A stretch of DNA of 64,000 nt, taken from contig NZ_KI912149.1 in the NCBI RefSeq assembly GCF_000517105.1, positions 198,712-262,711 on the forward strand, in the 5' to 3' direction. The stretch comes from Fischerella sp. PCC 9605 (lineage in GTDB: Bacteria > Cyanobacteriota > Cyanobacteriia > Cyanobacteriales > Nostocaceae). A program made the position numbers and the translations under genes. Position 1 is the stretch's first letter. Every line of letters begins with the position of its first letter. Shown here one piece after another: positions 55,241 through 64,000 of the stretch. The notes beneath the pieces were generated by a model. The model searched no databases and was not told the origin of the DNA. It saw only the letters and a list, made by a program, of their open reading frames with translations.

Positions 55241-56263
55241 TTAACCTGCATCGGATTTAGAAGCTGCTGCAATATTTGGTTGATACTTTAGCAAATAGCC
55301 GCGATCGCCTATTACAAATCCCTGTTCTGGTGAAAAGAAAACTATTTTGTAAAAATTAGCAGGAACTTCTTCTACATCACGGTCTTTTTCCCAAGTTTTG
55401 CCACCATCAGGACTTCGCAGCAAGTTACCACTACCGCCGCTTACCCAAATTTCCTCAGGCGTGCGATACGCTAAATCAAGTAAACCCCAACTTGTAGACA
55501 GTTCAGGGTATTGGGCTTCTAGCCATTCCTCAGGTTTGGCTGGTTCGCTAAACTGTACTACCCCTCCCCGCGCTAGCATCCACAATTGCCCATTGTCGGC
55601 AAAGCCCATATTTTCCACTCGTCGGGAACTATTGCGGTTGTGGGGTACCCAAGCATTTTGACCCGGTTCCCAAGTCGAGTAAAAGTTACCTTTAGCGGAA
55701 ACGGCAACATATTTACCATCAGCAGAACGTTTCATGTTACGTACCACACCGACAGCTTCTTCTACCTGGGCCTTCCAGTTTTGACCCCCATCTGTAGTTT
55801 TATATATTGCTCCCACATCAGTAGCCATCTCAGCTGATTTTGCTCCTAGTGCCAGGATATTAACCGGATTGCCAGGAAGCTTTTCGCTTAAGGGAACCCG
55901 CAACCAAGAACGACCTTCATCAGTACTGTGCAGTAGCAGAGAAGGTTCGCCAACAATCCATCCTTCCTCTCCTGCAAAACTGATAGAGTTAAAGCGGTAT
56001 TTGTCGTTATCTAGTTGAAGTTTGATGGACTGCCAAGTTTCGCCACCATCTTTAGTTTCTAAAAGAGTAGCGTTGCTGCCTACGAGATAACCATGCTGAG
56101 GATTGCCAGTAAAAGCAATATCCAACAATTTTGCATCTGTACCTATAGAAATTACTTCCCAAGGGTTGTAGCTAGTCGAAGGAACTTTACTACAACCGAC
56201 ACACATGATGACAACAGCAAACAGGGCAATGATTCGTTGCCAAATTTTCATTCTTGAACGCAT
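55241..56263 (-). CDS. ycf48: Photosystem II assembly factor Ycf48 (HCF136)
   Basis: A 340-residue lipoprotein-like precursor (VVIMCVGCSK near residue 24) that folds as a seven-bladed propeller. Repeated blade motifs are seen (LLETKDGGETWQSI, LLHSTDEGRSWLRV, IYKTTDGGQNWKA, LLRSPDGGKTWEKD). It binds the D1 precursor during photosystem II assembly and repair in the thylakoid lumen. It lies between rubA and psbE on the same strand, the arrangement conserved in cyanobacteria. An internal ATG at 56251 is an alternative start. Confidence 0.96.
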   Translation of the reverse strand: MRSRMKIWQRIIALFAVVIMCVGCSKVPSTSYNPWEVISIGTDAKLLDIAFTGNPQHGYLVGSNATLLETKDGGETWQSIKLQLDNDKYRFNSISFAGEEGWIVGEPSLLLHSTDEGRSWLRVPLSEKLPGNPVNILALGAKSAEMATDVGAIYKTTDGGQNWKAQVEEAVGVVRNMKRSADGKYVAVSAKGNFYSTWEPGQNAWVPHNRNSSRRVENMGFADNGQLWMLARGGVVQFSEPAKPEEWLEAQYPELSTSWGLLDLAYRTPEEIWVSGGSGNLLRSPDGGKTWEKDRDVEEVPANFYKIVFFSPEQGFVIGDRGYLLKYQPNIAAASKSDAG

Positions 56264-56352
56264 TTCTATCTATCTATTAGTTTTTTGTAAATTTGTTTAT
56301 GGTTACTTACTTTAGGTGAGGCATAGCCCCACCTAATACTTAAGAGCGCGTC

Positions 56353-56688
56353 TTATTGTAAGCCATAAAGACTGAGAAAGAACAAGAAAGCAAGGGCTAA
56401 ACCACCAAAAATCAGAAGATTCTTCTGAGTAGGGGTCAAGCTATTGACACCGAAGCCATAACCGAGATTTTCTTGGAAGCCAGAAGCCTTACCCGCAGGA
56501 CCAATATTGGTGAAAGCGTTCTTCTTTGCACTACAAACCGGACAGCGCCAAGTTAGTGGCAGTTCTGCGAAAGCCGTGCCTGGAGAAATGTCATGTTTTT
56601 CGTCCCCCTTGTTGGGTTCGTAGACGTAACCACAGGAACGACACTCATAGCGGTCTAAAACTGGATTTTCAACAGTTTGTTCGCTCAT
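56353..56688 (-). CDS. rubA: Rubredoxin, membrane-anchored
   Basis: A 111-residue protein. The rubredoxin iron site is ECRSCGYVYEP and WRCPVCSAKK. A C-terminal hydrophobic segment (LLIFGGLALAFLFFLSLYGL) anchors it in the thylakoid membrane. Cyanobacterial RubA is required for photosystem assembly (RC/PSII and PSI). It is the first gene of rubA-ycf48-psbEFLJ and is divergent from ndhC. Confidence 0.95.
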   Translation of the reverse strand: MSEQTVENPVLDRYECRSCGYVYEPNKGDEKHDISPGTAFAELPLTWRCPVCSAKKNAFTNIGPAGKASGFQENLGYGFGVNSLTPTQKNLLIFGGLALAFLFFLSLYGLQ

Positions 56689-56882
56689 GGCTGTAGCATG
56701 GGTGAGGGTCGAAGCTTAAATATACGTTAAAAATTATGACATAATTGTTAGGTTTTTCTATCACAAGCAAAAACGAATCAAATAACCCCTGGCTATATTT
56801 TCTAAAACTCGGAAATATCAAATGGATATAATGTAAAAGAAAGTAACAGAGTTGTTTTCACCTATAGCGGTAGATATCTATT

Positions 56883-57245
56883 GTGTTTGTCCTCAGCGGT
56901 TACGAGTACCTTCTAGGCTTCTTAATCATCTGTAGCCTAGTGCCTGCCTTAGCTCTAGCAGCATCCAAACTCCTGCGACCTGGTGGCCGCAGCCCAGAAC
57001 GGCGCACCACCTACGAATCCGGCATGGAACCCATCGGTGGAGCCTGGATTCAATTTAATATCCGCTACTACATGTTTGCGCTGGTATTTGTGGTATTTGA
57101 TGTGGAGACAGTGTTTTTATATCCTTGGGCAGTTGCTTTCCACCGTCTGGGTTTATTGGCATTCATAGAAGCGCTAATTTTTATTGCAATTCTTGTAGTT
57201 GCCCTAGTTTACGCATGGCGTAAAGGAGCTTTGGAATGGTCTTAG
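56883..57245 (+). CDS. ndhC: NDH-1 subunit 3
   Basis: A 120-residue membrane subunit of the NAD(P)H dehydrogenase-like complex, with three hydrophobic segments. GTG start at 56883. The family signature [20 protein letters not shown] and the acidic helix [14 protein letters not shown] are present. It overlaps ndhK by 10 bases. Confidence 0.96.
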   Translation: MFVLSGYEYLLGFLIICSLVPALALAASKLLRPGGRSPERRTTYESGMEPIGGAWIQFNIRYYMFALVFVVFDVETVFLYPWAVAFHRLGLLAFIEALIFIAILVVALVYAWRKGALEWS

Positions 57246-57982
57246 ATGCTAATTTAACAGCTAAAGATTTGGAACAGCAGCAAAAAGAGCGCATCCTCAG
57301 CCCGATTGGTCGTCCGACAGTTACTCAAGAACTGTCGGAAAACGTGATTTTGACCACGGTTGATGACCTCTACAACTGGGCACGTCTTTCCAGTCTTTGG
57401 CCTTTATTGTTTGGTACTGCTTGCTGCTTCATCGAGTTTGCAGCAATGATTGGCTCCCGATTTGACTTTGACCGCTTTGGATTAATCCCCCGTTCCAGCC
57501 CTCGGCAAGCTGACTTAATTATTACAGCAGGTACGATCACCATGAAGATGGCACCCCAACTGGTGCGTCTTTATGAACAGATGCCTGAACCTAAGTATGT
57601 AATTGCAATGGGAGCTTGTACGATTACTGGCGGGATGTTCAGCATGGATTCCCCGACAGCGGTGCGCGGAGTCGATAAACTAATTCCAGTGGATGTGTAT
57701 TTGCCTGGTTGTCCGCCACGTCCGGAAGCGATTATGGATGCGATTATTAAATTGCGGAAGAAAATCGCTAATGATTCGATGCAAGAGCGGAGTGTAATCA
57801 AGCAAACACACCGCTACTACAGCACGACTCACAGTATGAAATCAGTGCCACAAATCCACACTGGTAAATATATGCTTTCCGATACTCGCGTCACGCCGCC
57901 AAAAGAATTGACGGAAGCGATGGGTTTACCAGTACCACCTGCTCTGTTGACAGCGAAGAAGGAGGAGGTAAGCCGTGGCTGA
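57236..57982 (+). CDS. ndhK: NDH-1 subunit K, 4Fe-4S protein
   Basis: A 248-residue subunit holding cluster N2. The ligands are the tandem Cys pair in [11 protein letters not shown], Cys in [11 protein letters not shown] and Cys in [11 protein letters not shown]. It connects the hydrophilic arm to the membrane arm in cyclic electron flow and respiration. It overlaps both ndhC (10 bases) and ndhJ (8 bases), a tightly coupled operon. The C-terminal extension of about 45 residues is usual in cyanobacteria. Confidence 0.97.
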   Translation: MVLDANLTAKDLEQQQKERILSPIGRPTVTQELSENVILTTVDDLYNWARLSSLWPLLFGTACCFIEFAAMIGSRFDFDRFGLIPRSSPRQADLIITAGTITMKMAPQLVRLYEQMPEPKYVIAMGACTITGGMFSMDSPTAVRGVDKLIPVDVYLPGCPPRPEAIMDAIIKLRKKIANDSMQERSVIKQTHRYYSTTHSMKSVPQIHTGKYMLSDTRVTPPKELTEAMGLPVPPALLTAKKEEVSRG

Positions 57983-58499
57983 AGAATCAAAACCAGTACC
58001 AACAGGAGAACAGTCAATAGTACAAGCAGGTAAAACTTCCCAGTGGTTGACGGAAAATGGTTTTGCCAATGAATCTTTGGAACCCGATGTGAACGGGGTA
58101 GAGATAATTAAGGTTGAACCGGATTTCCTACTGCCAATTTGCACTGCTTTGTATGCCTACGGGTTTAATTATCTCCAGTGTCAATGCGGTATTGACCTAG
58201 GGCCCGGACAGGATTTGGTCAGCATGTATCACTTGATTAAAGTCAGTGATAATGTTGATAAGCCAGAGGAAGTACGTATCAAAGTTTTCTTGCCACGAGA
58301 AAATCCCAGAGTGCCTTCAGTGTACTGGATTTGGAAAACTGCTGACTGGCAAGAGCGCGAGTCTTACGATATGTTCGGGATTGTTTACGAAGGACACCCG
58401 GATTTGAAGCGAATTTTGATGCCGGAAGATTGGGTAGGTTGGCCCTTACGTAAGGATTACGTGTCGCCTGATTTCTACGAGTTGCAAGACGCTTATTAG
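57975..58499 (+). CDS. ndhJ: NDH-1 subunit J
   Basis: A 174-residue hydrophilic subunit (30-kDa type). GTG start at 57975, inside the ndhK end. Family features are [20 protein letters not shown] and [11 protein letters not shown]. Last gene of ndhCKJ; a terminator follows at 58525. Confidence 0.96.
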   Translation: MAEESKPVPTGEQSIVQAGKTSQWLTENGFANESLEPDVNGVEIIKVEPDFLLPICTALYAYGFNYLQCQCGIDLGPGQDLVSMYHLIKVSDNVDKPEEVRIKVFLPRENPRVPSVYWIWKTADWQERESYDMFGIVYEGHPDLKRILMPEDWVGWPLRKDYVSPDFYELQDAY

Positions 58500-58524
58500 A
58501 GTTAATGGCACCTCACCTTCATTG

Positions 58525-58561
58525 CCCCCCTTTCCGTTGGCGGAGAGGGGGGTGGTTTTTT
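58525..58561 (+). terminator. Terminator after ndhJ
   Basis: CCCCCCTTTCCG-ttgg-CGGAGAGGGGGG forms a 12-bp stem (one mismatch), followed by TGGTTTTTT. It lies 26 bases after the ndhJ stop. Confidence 0.9.
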
Positions 58562-58720
58562 GGAGGACTGCTACAACAGATAAAAAAATTACATTTGCAA
58601 GGCGATATTTTTACTCATACAATCGAGAACAGGCTTGGTTATATTTAACACAAGCCTAAATATGTTTAATTGATTAGTCGGTTAATAATTCAGGCTGAAA
58701 AAGCGATCGCTAAACCACAA

Positions 58721-59602
58721 ATGATGGTAAACAAAATAAATGATATCGCTTGGCAGGCACGTCAGGGTAGCGTTGCTGCGATTATTCAAGTATTGAACGA
58801 AAAATTAGCAAATTCAGGTGTCAGAACAAGAGCTGTTTTTGATGATGGTGTATTGCAGCTTCTCTGTGAAGCTTCCACGGTAGATAAACTAGAGCAATCA
58901 ACTCTAGTCAAGCAAATCCAGCAAATTCTCAAGTCAATTGCACCCCGTAATATCCGTAGAGTCAATATCAATAGCCGAATTGTACGAGAACAGCAATTGT
59001 TATGGTTAGAAGAAATTACCCGCGACCCTGAGAATCAATTGCTATGGTCTGAGGAAATCATATTAGAAACACCTAATTATTTTCAGGAATTAATTAAAAA
59101 ATTTCGAGAGCAAAAATCTGAATCAGCAAAGCTAATTTTACCCAAGTTCCAATCTTCTCGTCCTAAAGCAATTACTAACAATAAGCTCAAAAACTCAGCC
59201 TGGGGAAGATTATCACTTGCTTTGAGTTTATGCTTATTTTTGCTTTTGCTAGGCTGGCTTGTTTATGCTGTAGTGAATGGCAAACTGAAAAATCTAGCCG
59301 TTTCTGGAATATCAAATTCTCAAAACCGAACAACAGAATCTTTTATCCAAAGTGCTTCTACACAAACAGAAGACGCCTTTACACAAGCAGTACGAATTGC
59401 TAATCAAGCTTCTGCTGATGGTAAAACAGCTAAAACTTCAATTCAGTGGTTAGAAATAGCTGCTGACTGGCAAAGGGCTTCAGATTTAATGAGTCAGGTT
59501 CCACCTAATCACAGTCGTTATCAAGAAGCGCAAATCCGGACTAAGTTGTATCAGCAATATAGTAAGGAGGCGCAGAAAGAGGCACAAAAGAGTAAATATT
59601 AG
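58721..59602 (+). CDS. Membrane protein of unknown function
   Basis: About 293 residues. I prefer ATG at 58721 (MMVNKINDIAWQARQGSVAA) over the TTG frame start at 58670, but no ribosome-binding site decides it. Residues 8-60 form a small conserved-looking domain (AAIIQVLNEKLANSGVRTRA). One transmembrane helix lies near 170-190 (LSLALSLCLFLLLLGWLVYA). The C-terminal part is helical and hydrophilic (IQWLEIAADWQRASDLM), as in repeat-containing scaffold proteins. The function is unknown. Confidence 0.6.
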   Translation: MMVNKINDIAWQARQGSVAAIIQVLNEKLANSGVRTRAVFDDGVLQLLCEASTVDKLEQSTLVKQIQQILKSIAPRNIRRVNINSRIVREQQLLWLEEITRDPENQLLWSEEIILETPNYFQELIKKFREQKSESAKLILPKFQSSRPKAITNNKLKNSAWGRLSLALSLCLFLLLLGWLVYAVVNGKLKNLAVSGISNSQNRTTESFIQSASTQTEDAFTQAVRIANQASADGKTAKTSIQWLEIAADWQRASDLMSQVPPNHSRYQEAQIRTKLYQQYSKEAQKEAQKSKY

Positions 59603-59611
59603 AACTAGCCA

Positions 59612-59718
59612 TTTGGTGGTGCAATCCTAAACAATAAGTTTTCTTTGTGTCTTGGTGTCTTTGTAGTGAAAAAATAAATTTTCTTGAACCACCAAGGCAC
59701 TAAGACACCAAGTCGAAT
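59612..59718 (+). repeat. 107-base repeat, copy 2 (loop inverted)
   Basis: It matches copy 1 (50983-51089) in length and in both flanks, but the 22-base loop (59667-59688, TGAAAAAATA to TTCTTGAA) is the exact reverse complement. The stem arms differ slightly (GTGTCTTTGTAG), so this stem is less perfect. Confidence 0.92.
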
Positions 59719-59790
59719 GTTGAATATATACAGGCTTGTTTAAGTTATGCGAGTTGCCAGGAATAGAAAAAGGTGGCGATCGCACTTCAC
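59719..59790 (+). pseudogene. Scar of a deleted DUF433/DUF5615 toxin-antitoxin copy
   Basis: 59719-59750 matches the antitoxin gene at 60796-60827 (31 of 32 bases). It is joined, 3 bases later, to a match of the toxin gene end (TTGCCAGGAATAGAA, 61222 onward) and its downstream GGCGATCGCAC. The junction lies at TATGC, present in both genes, so about 390 bases were lost by recombination at that microhomology. Confidence 0.75.
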
Positions 59791-59919
59791 ACAAAAACGC
59801 CTAGCGTGTATTGCAATTTATCTAAACTTTATATCGTAGCTTGGGTTAAGCAAAACGCAACCTAACTGTATTGCTTTGTTGGGTTTCGCTTTGCGCTACC
59901 CAATTGACAGACTGCTACA

Positions 59920-60267
59920 TTAAGTTTCGCCAGACTCATCAGGTTCCATAGCGAGTGTCTGCTGTGCGGCGTGTCGGACGTGGAGAATGCGGACAGTAGA
60001 AATATCTTCTCCTTCCACAATGGTAAAAAGGATAAGGTATGAGTTACGACCTTGACCGTAGAGAAGTTGCCTAATTTCGTTACTGAAATATTCGTTCTCT
60101 CGTGCTAGAGGACAGCGCTTTGGCATTGTCGATAGAGATTCAATTGCTCTCAGTAATCCTGCATACCATTGACTTGCTCTTTCAGCAGATGTAACTTGAG
60201 ATATTCGTAGAAATGCACTGTCTGCTTCAGCCTCTGCCACACTGGAAATTTCAATGCCGTATTTCAT
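59920..60267 (-). CDS. RelE/ParE-type toxin
   Basis: A 115-residue protein of the ParE/RelE fold (IEISSVAEAEADSAFLRI, ASQWYAGLLRAIESL, PLARE, IRQLLYGQGRNSYLILFTIV, VRILHVRHAAQ). The family blocks translation or gyrase. The ATG overlaps the antitoxin stop (ATGA), the usual coupling. Confidence 0.87.
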   Translation of the reverse strand: MKYGIEISSVAEAEADSAFLRISQVTSAERASQWYAGLLRAIESLSTMPKRCPLARENEYFSNEIRQLLYGQGRNSYLILFTIVEGEDISTVRILHVRHAAQQTLAMEPDESGET

Positions 60268-60518
60268 GAATCGACTGGCAGATTGTACTTGCGGCGTTGT
60301 TGTTCAGCAAACTCATCAAAAGAAAGAAACCGTCCTGCTTCAAAATCATCCAATCCGCGCTGAATACCTTCGATAGCCTCTTGTGAGTCTTGCGCCTCCC
60401 ACTCCAAAACACTAGCCAGCAGTTCAGCTGCAACAAGACTCACATCTTGTCCCTGTCGCGCAGCTTTTTCACGGAGTCGCGCTTCAACTTCTGGACTGAG
60501 AGAAATGACAATCGTCAT
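60264..60518 (-). CDS. Antitoxin of the RelE/ParE module
   Basis: An 84-residue protein starting at ATG 60518 (MTIVISLSPEVEARLREKAA) with AAGGAAG upstream. The N-terminal half is a ribbon-helix-helix-type DNA-binding domain. The acidic C-terminus (FEAGRFLSFDEFAEQQRRKY) should wrap the toxin. It precedes the toxin gene with a 4-base overlap and probably represses its own promoter. Confidence 0.82.
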   Translation of the reverse strand: MTIVISLSPEVEARLREKAARQGQDVSLVAAELLASVLEWEAQDSQEAIEGIQRGLDDFEAGRFLSFDEFAEQQRRKYNLPVDS

Positions 60519-60642
60519 AGACTTGCTTCCTTTGATATCAAGCCTCTGCACGTCATTTTAGCAGACCTAAATTTATACCGTAATGAATGCAATCACAAAT
60601 CAGAGTAATCTTAAAATATAACCCAATCAATTCTGTAATTTT

Positions 60643-60873
60643 ATGAGTTGGCAAGAGCGAATCGTGGTTGATCCAGAGATTCTGGTCGGTAAACCTACCA
60701 TCAAAGGGACACGTTTGGCCGTTGAATTTATTATTGAACTGCTTGCGGAGGGATGGTCACAAGCAGATATTTTGAGAAACTATCCAGGCTTAACAGTTGA
60801 AGATATACAGGCTTGTTTAAGTTATGCCAGTGTGATGCTGAAAGCTGAAAAAGTTTACCCATTACAGGTTTAA
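60643..60873 (+). CDS. DUF433 antitoxin
   Basis: A 76-residue protein with the DUF433 pattern IVVDPEILVGKPTIKGTRLA, then FIIELLAEGWSQADILRNYP. This winged helix-like domain pairs with PIN-like toxins. It ends 3 bases before the toxin GTG. It is divergent from the RelE/ParE module, so both modules share a short promoter region (60552-60642). Confidence 0.85.
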   Translation: MSWQERIVVDPEILVGKPTIKGTRLAVEFIIELLAEGWSQADILRNYPGLTVEDIQACLSYASVMLKAEKVYPLQV

Positions 60874-60876
60874 GTT

Positions 60877-61239
60877 GTGCGCTTCTTGGCAAACGAAAAT
60901 TTTCCAGGGGAGGCGGTTGAAGCTTTGCGTCAGCAAGGGCATGATGTTCTGTGGATACGCACTGAAGCACCAGGAAGTCGTGATGTTACGGTTCTGGAAA
61001 TGGCGCAGGCTGAGGAAAGAATTCTTTTGACTTTCGATAGGGATTTTGGTGAGTTAGCTTTTCGCGTCGGTTTGCCTGCAAGCATTGGTATTATTTTATT
61101 TCGCCTCAGAATGACCTCAGCAGCACGGGTTACTCAAATTGTTGTCGCTGCATTAGCAAGCCGAAGCGATTGGCCTGGAAATTTCAGTGTTGTTGAGGAA
61201 GATCGCATCCGTATGCGTCCTTTGCCAGGAATAGAATAA
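60877..61239 (+). CDS. DUF5615 PIN-like toxin
   Basis: A 120-residue protein with GTG start. Conserved PIN-like acid residues are seen in MRFLANENFPGEAVEAL and RILLTFDRDFGELAF, the Mut7-C-like ribonuclease pattern. As partner of the DUF433 antitoxin it is a predicted ribonuclease toxin. A fragment of a deleted copy lies at 59719-59790. Confidence 0.85.
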   Translation: MRFLANENFPGEAVEALRQQGHDVLWIRTEAPGSRDVTVLEMAQAEERILLTFDRDFGELAFRVGLPASIGIILFRLRMTSAARVTQIVVAALASRSDWPGNFSVVEEDRIRMRPLPGIE

Positions 61240-61485
61240 GGTGGTGTGGCGATCGCACCTCATCTTTATCTTTAGCTTTAAATAGTAGCTTCGATTAAGT
61301 AGTATATAACTTTACGAGATTGCTTTGTTAGGTTTCACTTCGTTCAACCTAACCTACAGGTTGCTTGTCTATCTCAATTGCTTTCGCTCTACCCAACATA
61401 CTTACTTTGAGCAACAAATATATAGTCTTATTTTTTACTACCAACTAAGCTAGTATGTAGTTGCACTAAGAAAGGTTGATGATTC

Positions 61486-62049
61486 ATGGATGACCAAGAA
61501 TCCATAAGAGAAAAACTTAGAGAAATGATGTTTATCGAGCAAGATGGTCAGATAGAACTCAGTGACAAGCTACATAAACAGCATTACGATTTTGCACATA
61601 AGTTACTACCTAATATCATCGATAACTATTTCCCGGAATTACTTAGTAGAGTAGTTAACAACTCTGTTCAAGATTGGATTCTTCAGCTTTGGAATAACTG
61701 TGCTGACGACTCTATCCTTAATTACTGCACGGCAATTTATCCAACATGCAAATTTGTTAAGCCGTCTGATGAAATTGGGCTAATTTATTTCGTCATGCCT
61801 GCACCTAGAGCTAATCCCGAGGCAGCATATACTGCTGTTATCTTTCTGATTGATGATGATTCACCATCTGAATGGCTACGAAGCTACTTCACTCTTGAAC
61901 TAGGAGCTTACATTATTCCACCTGTGCATTGGATACTTGGAGAGTGGGATAACTTAAAGCATATTAATCGAGGAAAGTTCAAACTTGAACCAACTCTTGA
62001 AAATTTTCTTGCAACTGTTATTGAAGAAGCGCAAAATACATGGTGCTAA
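61486..62049 (+). CDS. Hypothetical protein
   Basis: A 187-residue acidic soluble protein. The start is an ATG after a weak AAAGG site. Its features (IYFVMPAPRANPEAAYTAVI, LRSYFTLELGAYIIPPVHWI) suggest a mixed alpha-beta fold. No known family is recognised. It stands alone just beyond the toxin-antitoxin island and may be accessory. Confidence 0.6.
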   Translation: MDDQESIREKLREMMFIEQDGQIELSDKLHKQHYDFAHKLLPNIIDNYFPELLSRVVNNSVQDWILQLWNNCADDSILNYCTAIYPTCKFVKPSDEIGLIYFVMPAPRANPEAAYTAVIFLIDDDSPSEWLRSYFTLELGAYIIPPVHWILGEWDNLKHINRGKFKLEPTLENFLATVIEEAQNTWC

Positions 62050-62115
62050 TTTGTCTAAAATTGCATTACAGTTTGTAGTTCGGGTTGAGCAAAGCGAAAC
62101 TACGATTATTTTCCC

Positions 62116-62139
62116 GTAGAGACGCGATCGCGTCTCTAC
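62116..62139. repeat. Perfect 24-base palindrome
   Basis: GTAGAGACGCGA followed by its exact inverse, with a HIP1 core (GCGATCGC). It lies between two convergent genes, 23 bases from the nadA stop, and may form a terminator-like cruciform. It is the same type as the palindrome at 53368-53387. Confidence 0.9.
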
Positions 62140-62162
62140 AAGTTTTCCAAAACCCAACCTAA

Positions 62163-63137
62163 CTAAACACTCATCTCCAACATCCGCTGAATCGGACGCA
62201 ACGCCGCCAGCCGTATCTCCTCAGACATGGTAATTTCCGGCGCACGATTTTTCATCGCCAAATACAGCTTTTCTAAGGTATTCAACCGCATAAACGGACA
62301 CTCATTGCAATTGCAGTTATTTATTGGCGGTGCGGGAATAAAGCGCTTGTTAGGTGCTGCTTTTTGCATTTGGTGAATAATTCCCGGTTCCGTAGCAACA
62401 ATAAATTCTTGAGTCGGGCTTTGTTGACAATACTTGAGTAAAGCTGCTGTAGAACCGATGAAACTAGCGTGACGCAATACCGTAGGTTCGCATTCTGGAT
62501 GAGCGATCGCCTCTGCTTCTGGATGTGCAATTTTTAACTGCACAATTTTCTTTTCGGAAAAGGTTTCATGGACAATACAGCTACCTTGCCACAGCACCAA
62601 ATTTCGCCCTGTCTGTTCGATCACGTACCGCCCTAAATTGCGGTCTGGGGCAAAAATAATCGGCACATCTTTGGGTATCTGCTGCACAATTTTGACAGCA
62701 TTGGAGCTAGTACAGATAATATCGCTCATCGCCTTAATTTCGGCTGAGCAATTTATGTAAGAAACCACTAGGTGTCCTGGATGAGCAGCTTTAAAAGCTG
62801 CAAAAGCCTCTGGAGGACAGGTGTCTGCTAAAGAACAACCAGCATTCAAATCTGGTAACAGCACCATTTTCTCGGGATTGAGAATCTTTGCCGTTTCTGC
62901 CATGAAGTGAACACCAGCAAAGACGATTACATCAGCATTGGTGTCAGCCGCTGCTTTAGAAAGTTGTAGTGAATCCCCAATAAAGTCTGCTATATCCTGA
63001 ATATCTGGCTCTTGATAGTAATGGGCCAGGATAACTGCATTCAGTTCTTTTTTTAGGCTCTCAATAGCAGCAAATAAATCTAGTGGTAACGCACCCGGTT
63101 GGGTTTTATCCCGTTGAATAAGTGTAGTTGTAAACAC
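62163..63137 (-). CDS. nadA: Quinolinate synthase
   Basis: A 324-residue 4Fe-4S enzyme that condenses iminoaspartate with dihydroxyacetone phosphate in NAD synthesis. Family features are [54 protein letters not shown], and the third cluster Cys in [20 protein letters not shown]. The length is normal. No nadB or nadC gene adjoins it. Confidence 0.96.
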   Translation of the reverse strand: MFTTTLIQRDKTQPGALPLDLFAAIESLKKELNAVILAHYYQEPDIQDIADFIGDSLQLSKAAADTNADVIVFAGVHFMAETAKILNPEKMVLLPDLNAGCSLADTCPPEAFAAFKAAHPGHLVVSYINCSAEIKAMSDIICTSSNAVKIVQQIPKDVPIIFAPDRNLGRYVIEQTGRNLVLWQGSCIVHETFSEKKIVQLKIAHPEAEAIAHPECEPTVLRHASFIGSTAALLKYCQQSPTQEFIVATEPGIIHQMQKAAPNKRFIPAPPINNCNCNECPFMRLNTLEKLYLAMKNRAPEITMSEEIRLAALRPIQRMLEMSV

Positions 63138-63292
63138 AGTTAGGCGTAGCTTAATTTTGCAAATAATTGTCTTGTCTAAGCAATTATAGTAGTTTTTACC
63201 AAAAATGGGGGGAGGGTGATACTCCCTCTTGAGAGTTGTGCCAAAATCCTGATGAGTTGCCTATGCTGGAGACATATGGCAAGGAAAGTCGC

Positions 63293-64000
63293 ATGATCGG
63301 TCAGACAACTAATTCAAAAACCTTGAAAATCGCTGTAGTTGGAGATATTCACGACCAATGGGAAGTGGAAGATGGCAATGCACTCAAGCATCTGGGTGTT
63401 GACTTAGTGCTGTTTGTCGGGGATTTTGGCAACGAATCGGTAGAAGTGGTAAGAGCGATCGCATCCCTTGACATTCCCAAAGCAGCGGTAATGGGAAACC
63501 ACGATGCATGGTACACTGCCACAGAATGGGGACGCAAAAAGTGTCCCTACGACCGCTCTAAAGAAGACTGGGTGCAGGAACAGCTGGATTTATTAGGTGA
63601 AGCCCATGTTGGCTATGGGAAGTTGGATATTCCTGCTTTCAATTTGACTGTTGTGGGAGGCCGTCCCTTTAGCTGGGGTGGCCCGGAGTGGAGATTTGCC
63701 GACATCTGCAAAGAACGGTATGGTGTGACCGATCTTGATGAGTCAGCTACCCGGATTTTTGCAGCAGTCAAGAGTGCTGCTTATGAGACGATTATTTTTG
63801 TTGGTCATAATGGGCCTTCGGGGTTAGGCGATCGCCCAGAAGATCCCTGTGGCAAAGATTGGCATCCTATTGGTGGTGACTTCGGCGATCCTGATTTAGC
63901 CGAGGCGATATCTCAAACTCTCACTGCTGGTAAAACTGTTCCTCTGGTGACGTTTGGTCATATGCACCACACATTACGACACACCAAAAAAGTGCTGCGA
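63293..64000 (+). CDS. Metallophosphoesterase (cut by window edge)
   Basis: The first 236 codons of a calcineurin-like phosphoesterase. The metal-binding motifs are present: VVGDIHDQW, FVGDFGN, MGNHDAWY, VGHNGPSG and FGHMHH. I prefer ATG at 63293 (AAGGAAAG upstream) over ATG 63263 in the same frame. The right end is outside the window. The substrate is unknown. Confidence 0.9.
   Translation, partial: MIGQTTNSKTLKIAVVGDIHDQWEVEDGNALKHLGVDLVLFVGDFGNESVEVVRAIASLDIPKAAVMGNHDAWYTATEWGRKKCPYDRSKEDWVQEQLDLLGEAHVGYGKLDIPAFNLTVVGGRPFSWGGPEWRFADICKERYGVTDLDESATRIFAAVKSAAYETIIFVGHNGPSGLGDRPEDPCGKDWHPIGGDFGDPDLAEAISQTLTAGKTVPLVTFGHMHHTLRHTKKVLR

Overview
The window is chromosomal DNA of a filamentous, probably heterocyst-forming cyanobacterium (Nostocales-like). 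This follows from the oxygenic photosynthesis genes (psbV, psbO, psbE-F-L-J, psaI, petE, petJ, ndhC-K-J), the very frequent HIP1 octamer GCGATCGC, several families of short tandemly repeated repetitive (STRR) sequences with 7-8 base units, PEP-CTERM proteins, and a CRISPR repeat of the cyanobacterial ATTGAAAC-ending type. I cannot name the species.

Layout. 1-6.7 kb: the start of an exported protein, two HNH nuclease genes, small conserved proteins, and a GAF sensor kinase overlapping an SRPBCC-fold gene. 7-13.6 kb: tRNA-Glu, a Na+/H+ antiporter with a TrkA-N domain, a cytochrome b6 paralogue, a lipase-like protein, cobalamin-pathway CbiL, and a TonB-like proline-rich protein. 13.7-16.1 kb: cytochrome c6, plastocyanin and cytochrome c550, all on the minus strand, with MITE-like elements between them. 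16.3-19.6 kb: a CRISPR leader and an array of 38 repeats without cas genes in the window. 19.6-24.5 kb: a sugar ABC importer lacking its ATPase gene, and an MFS transporter. 24.7-31 kb: accD, a structured-RNA candidate, pilD, leuB and hflX. 31.4-35.3 kb: a PEP-CTERM protein, a frameshifted PEP-CTERM relic, GC-rich dispersed repeats, glutaredoxin, gshB and a decayed gene. 35.4-38.8 kb: ftsZ and ftsQ, separated by a long non-coding gap. 39.6-46.5 kb: a P-loop ATPase next to a 1683-residue STAND/WD40 protein. 47.4-51 kb: psbO, sigF and a PilP-like lipoprotein. 51.4-58.5 kb: a large protein of unknown function, psaI, the rubA-ycf48-psbEFLJ cluster and the ndhCKJ operon. 58.7-62 kb: an unknown membrane protein, two toxin-antitoxin modules and the remnant of a third. 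62-64 kb: nadA and the start of a metallophosphoesterase gene.

How the genes fit together. Much of the window serves photosynthetic electron transport: petE and petJ encode alternative soluble carriers, psbV and psbO stabilise the oxygen-evolving complex, rubA and ycf48 assist photosystem assembly beside psbEFLJ, and ndhCKJ forms part of NDH-1. Core housekeeping (accD, leuB, nadA, ftsZ, ftsQ, gshB) is interspersed with mobile or defensive material: the CRISPR array, the toxin-antitoxin island and the STAND ATPase pair.

The most unusual observations are: (i) a pair of 107-base repeats whose 22-base loop is exactly inverted between copies; (ii) a toxin-antitoxin scar explained by a deletion at a TATGC microhomology; (iii) STRR and palindromic repeats inserted in frame in several proteins; (iv) a sensor kinase whose phosphoacceptor His is Asp, precisely where a HIP1 octamer covers the H-box; (v) a terminal CRISPR repeat with compensatory stem changes. 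All calls come from reading the sequence; no database search was possible.
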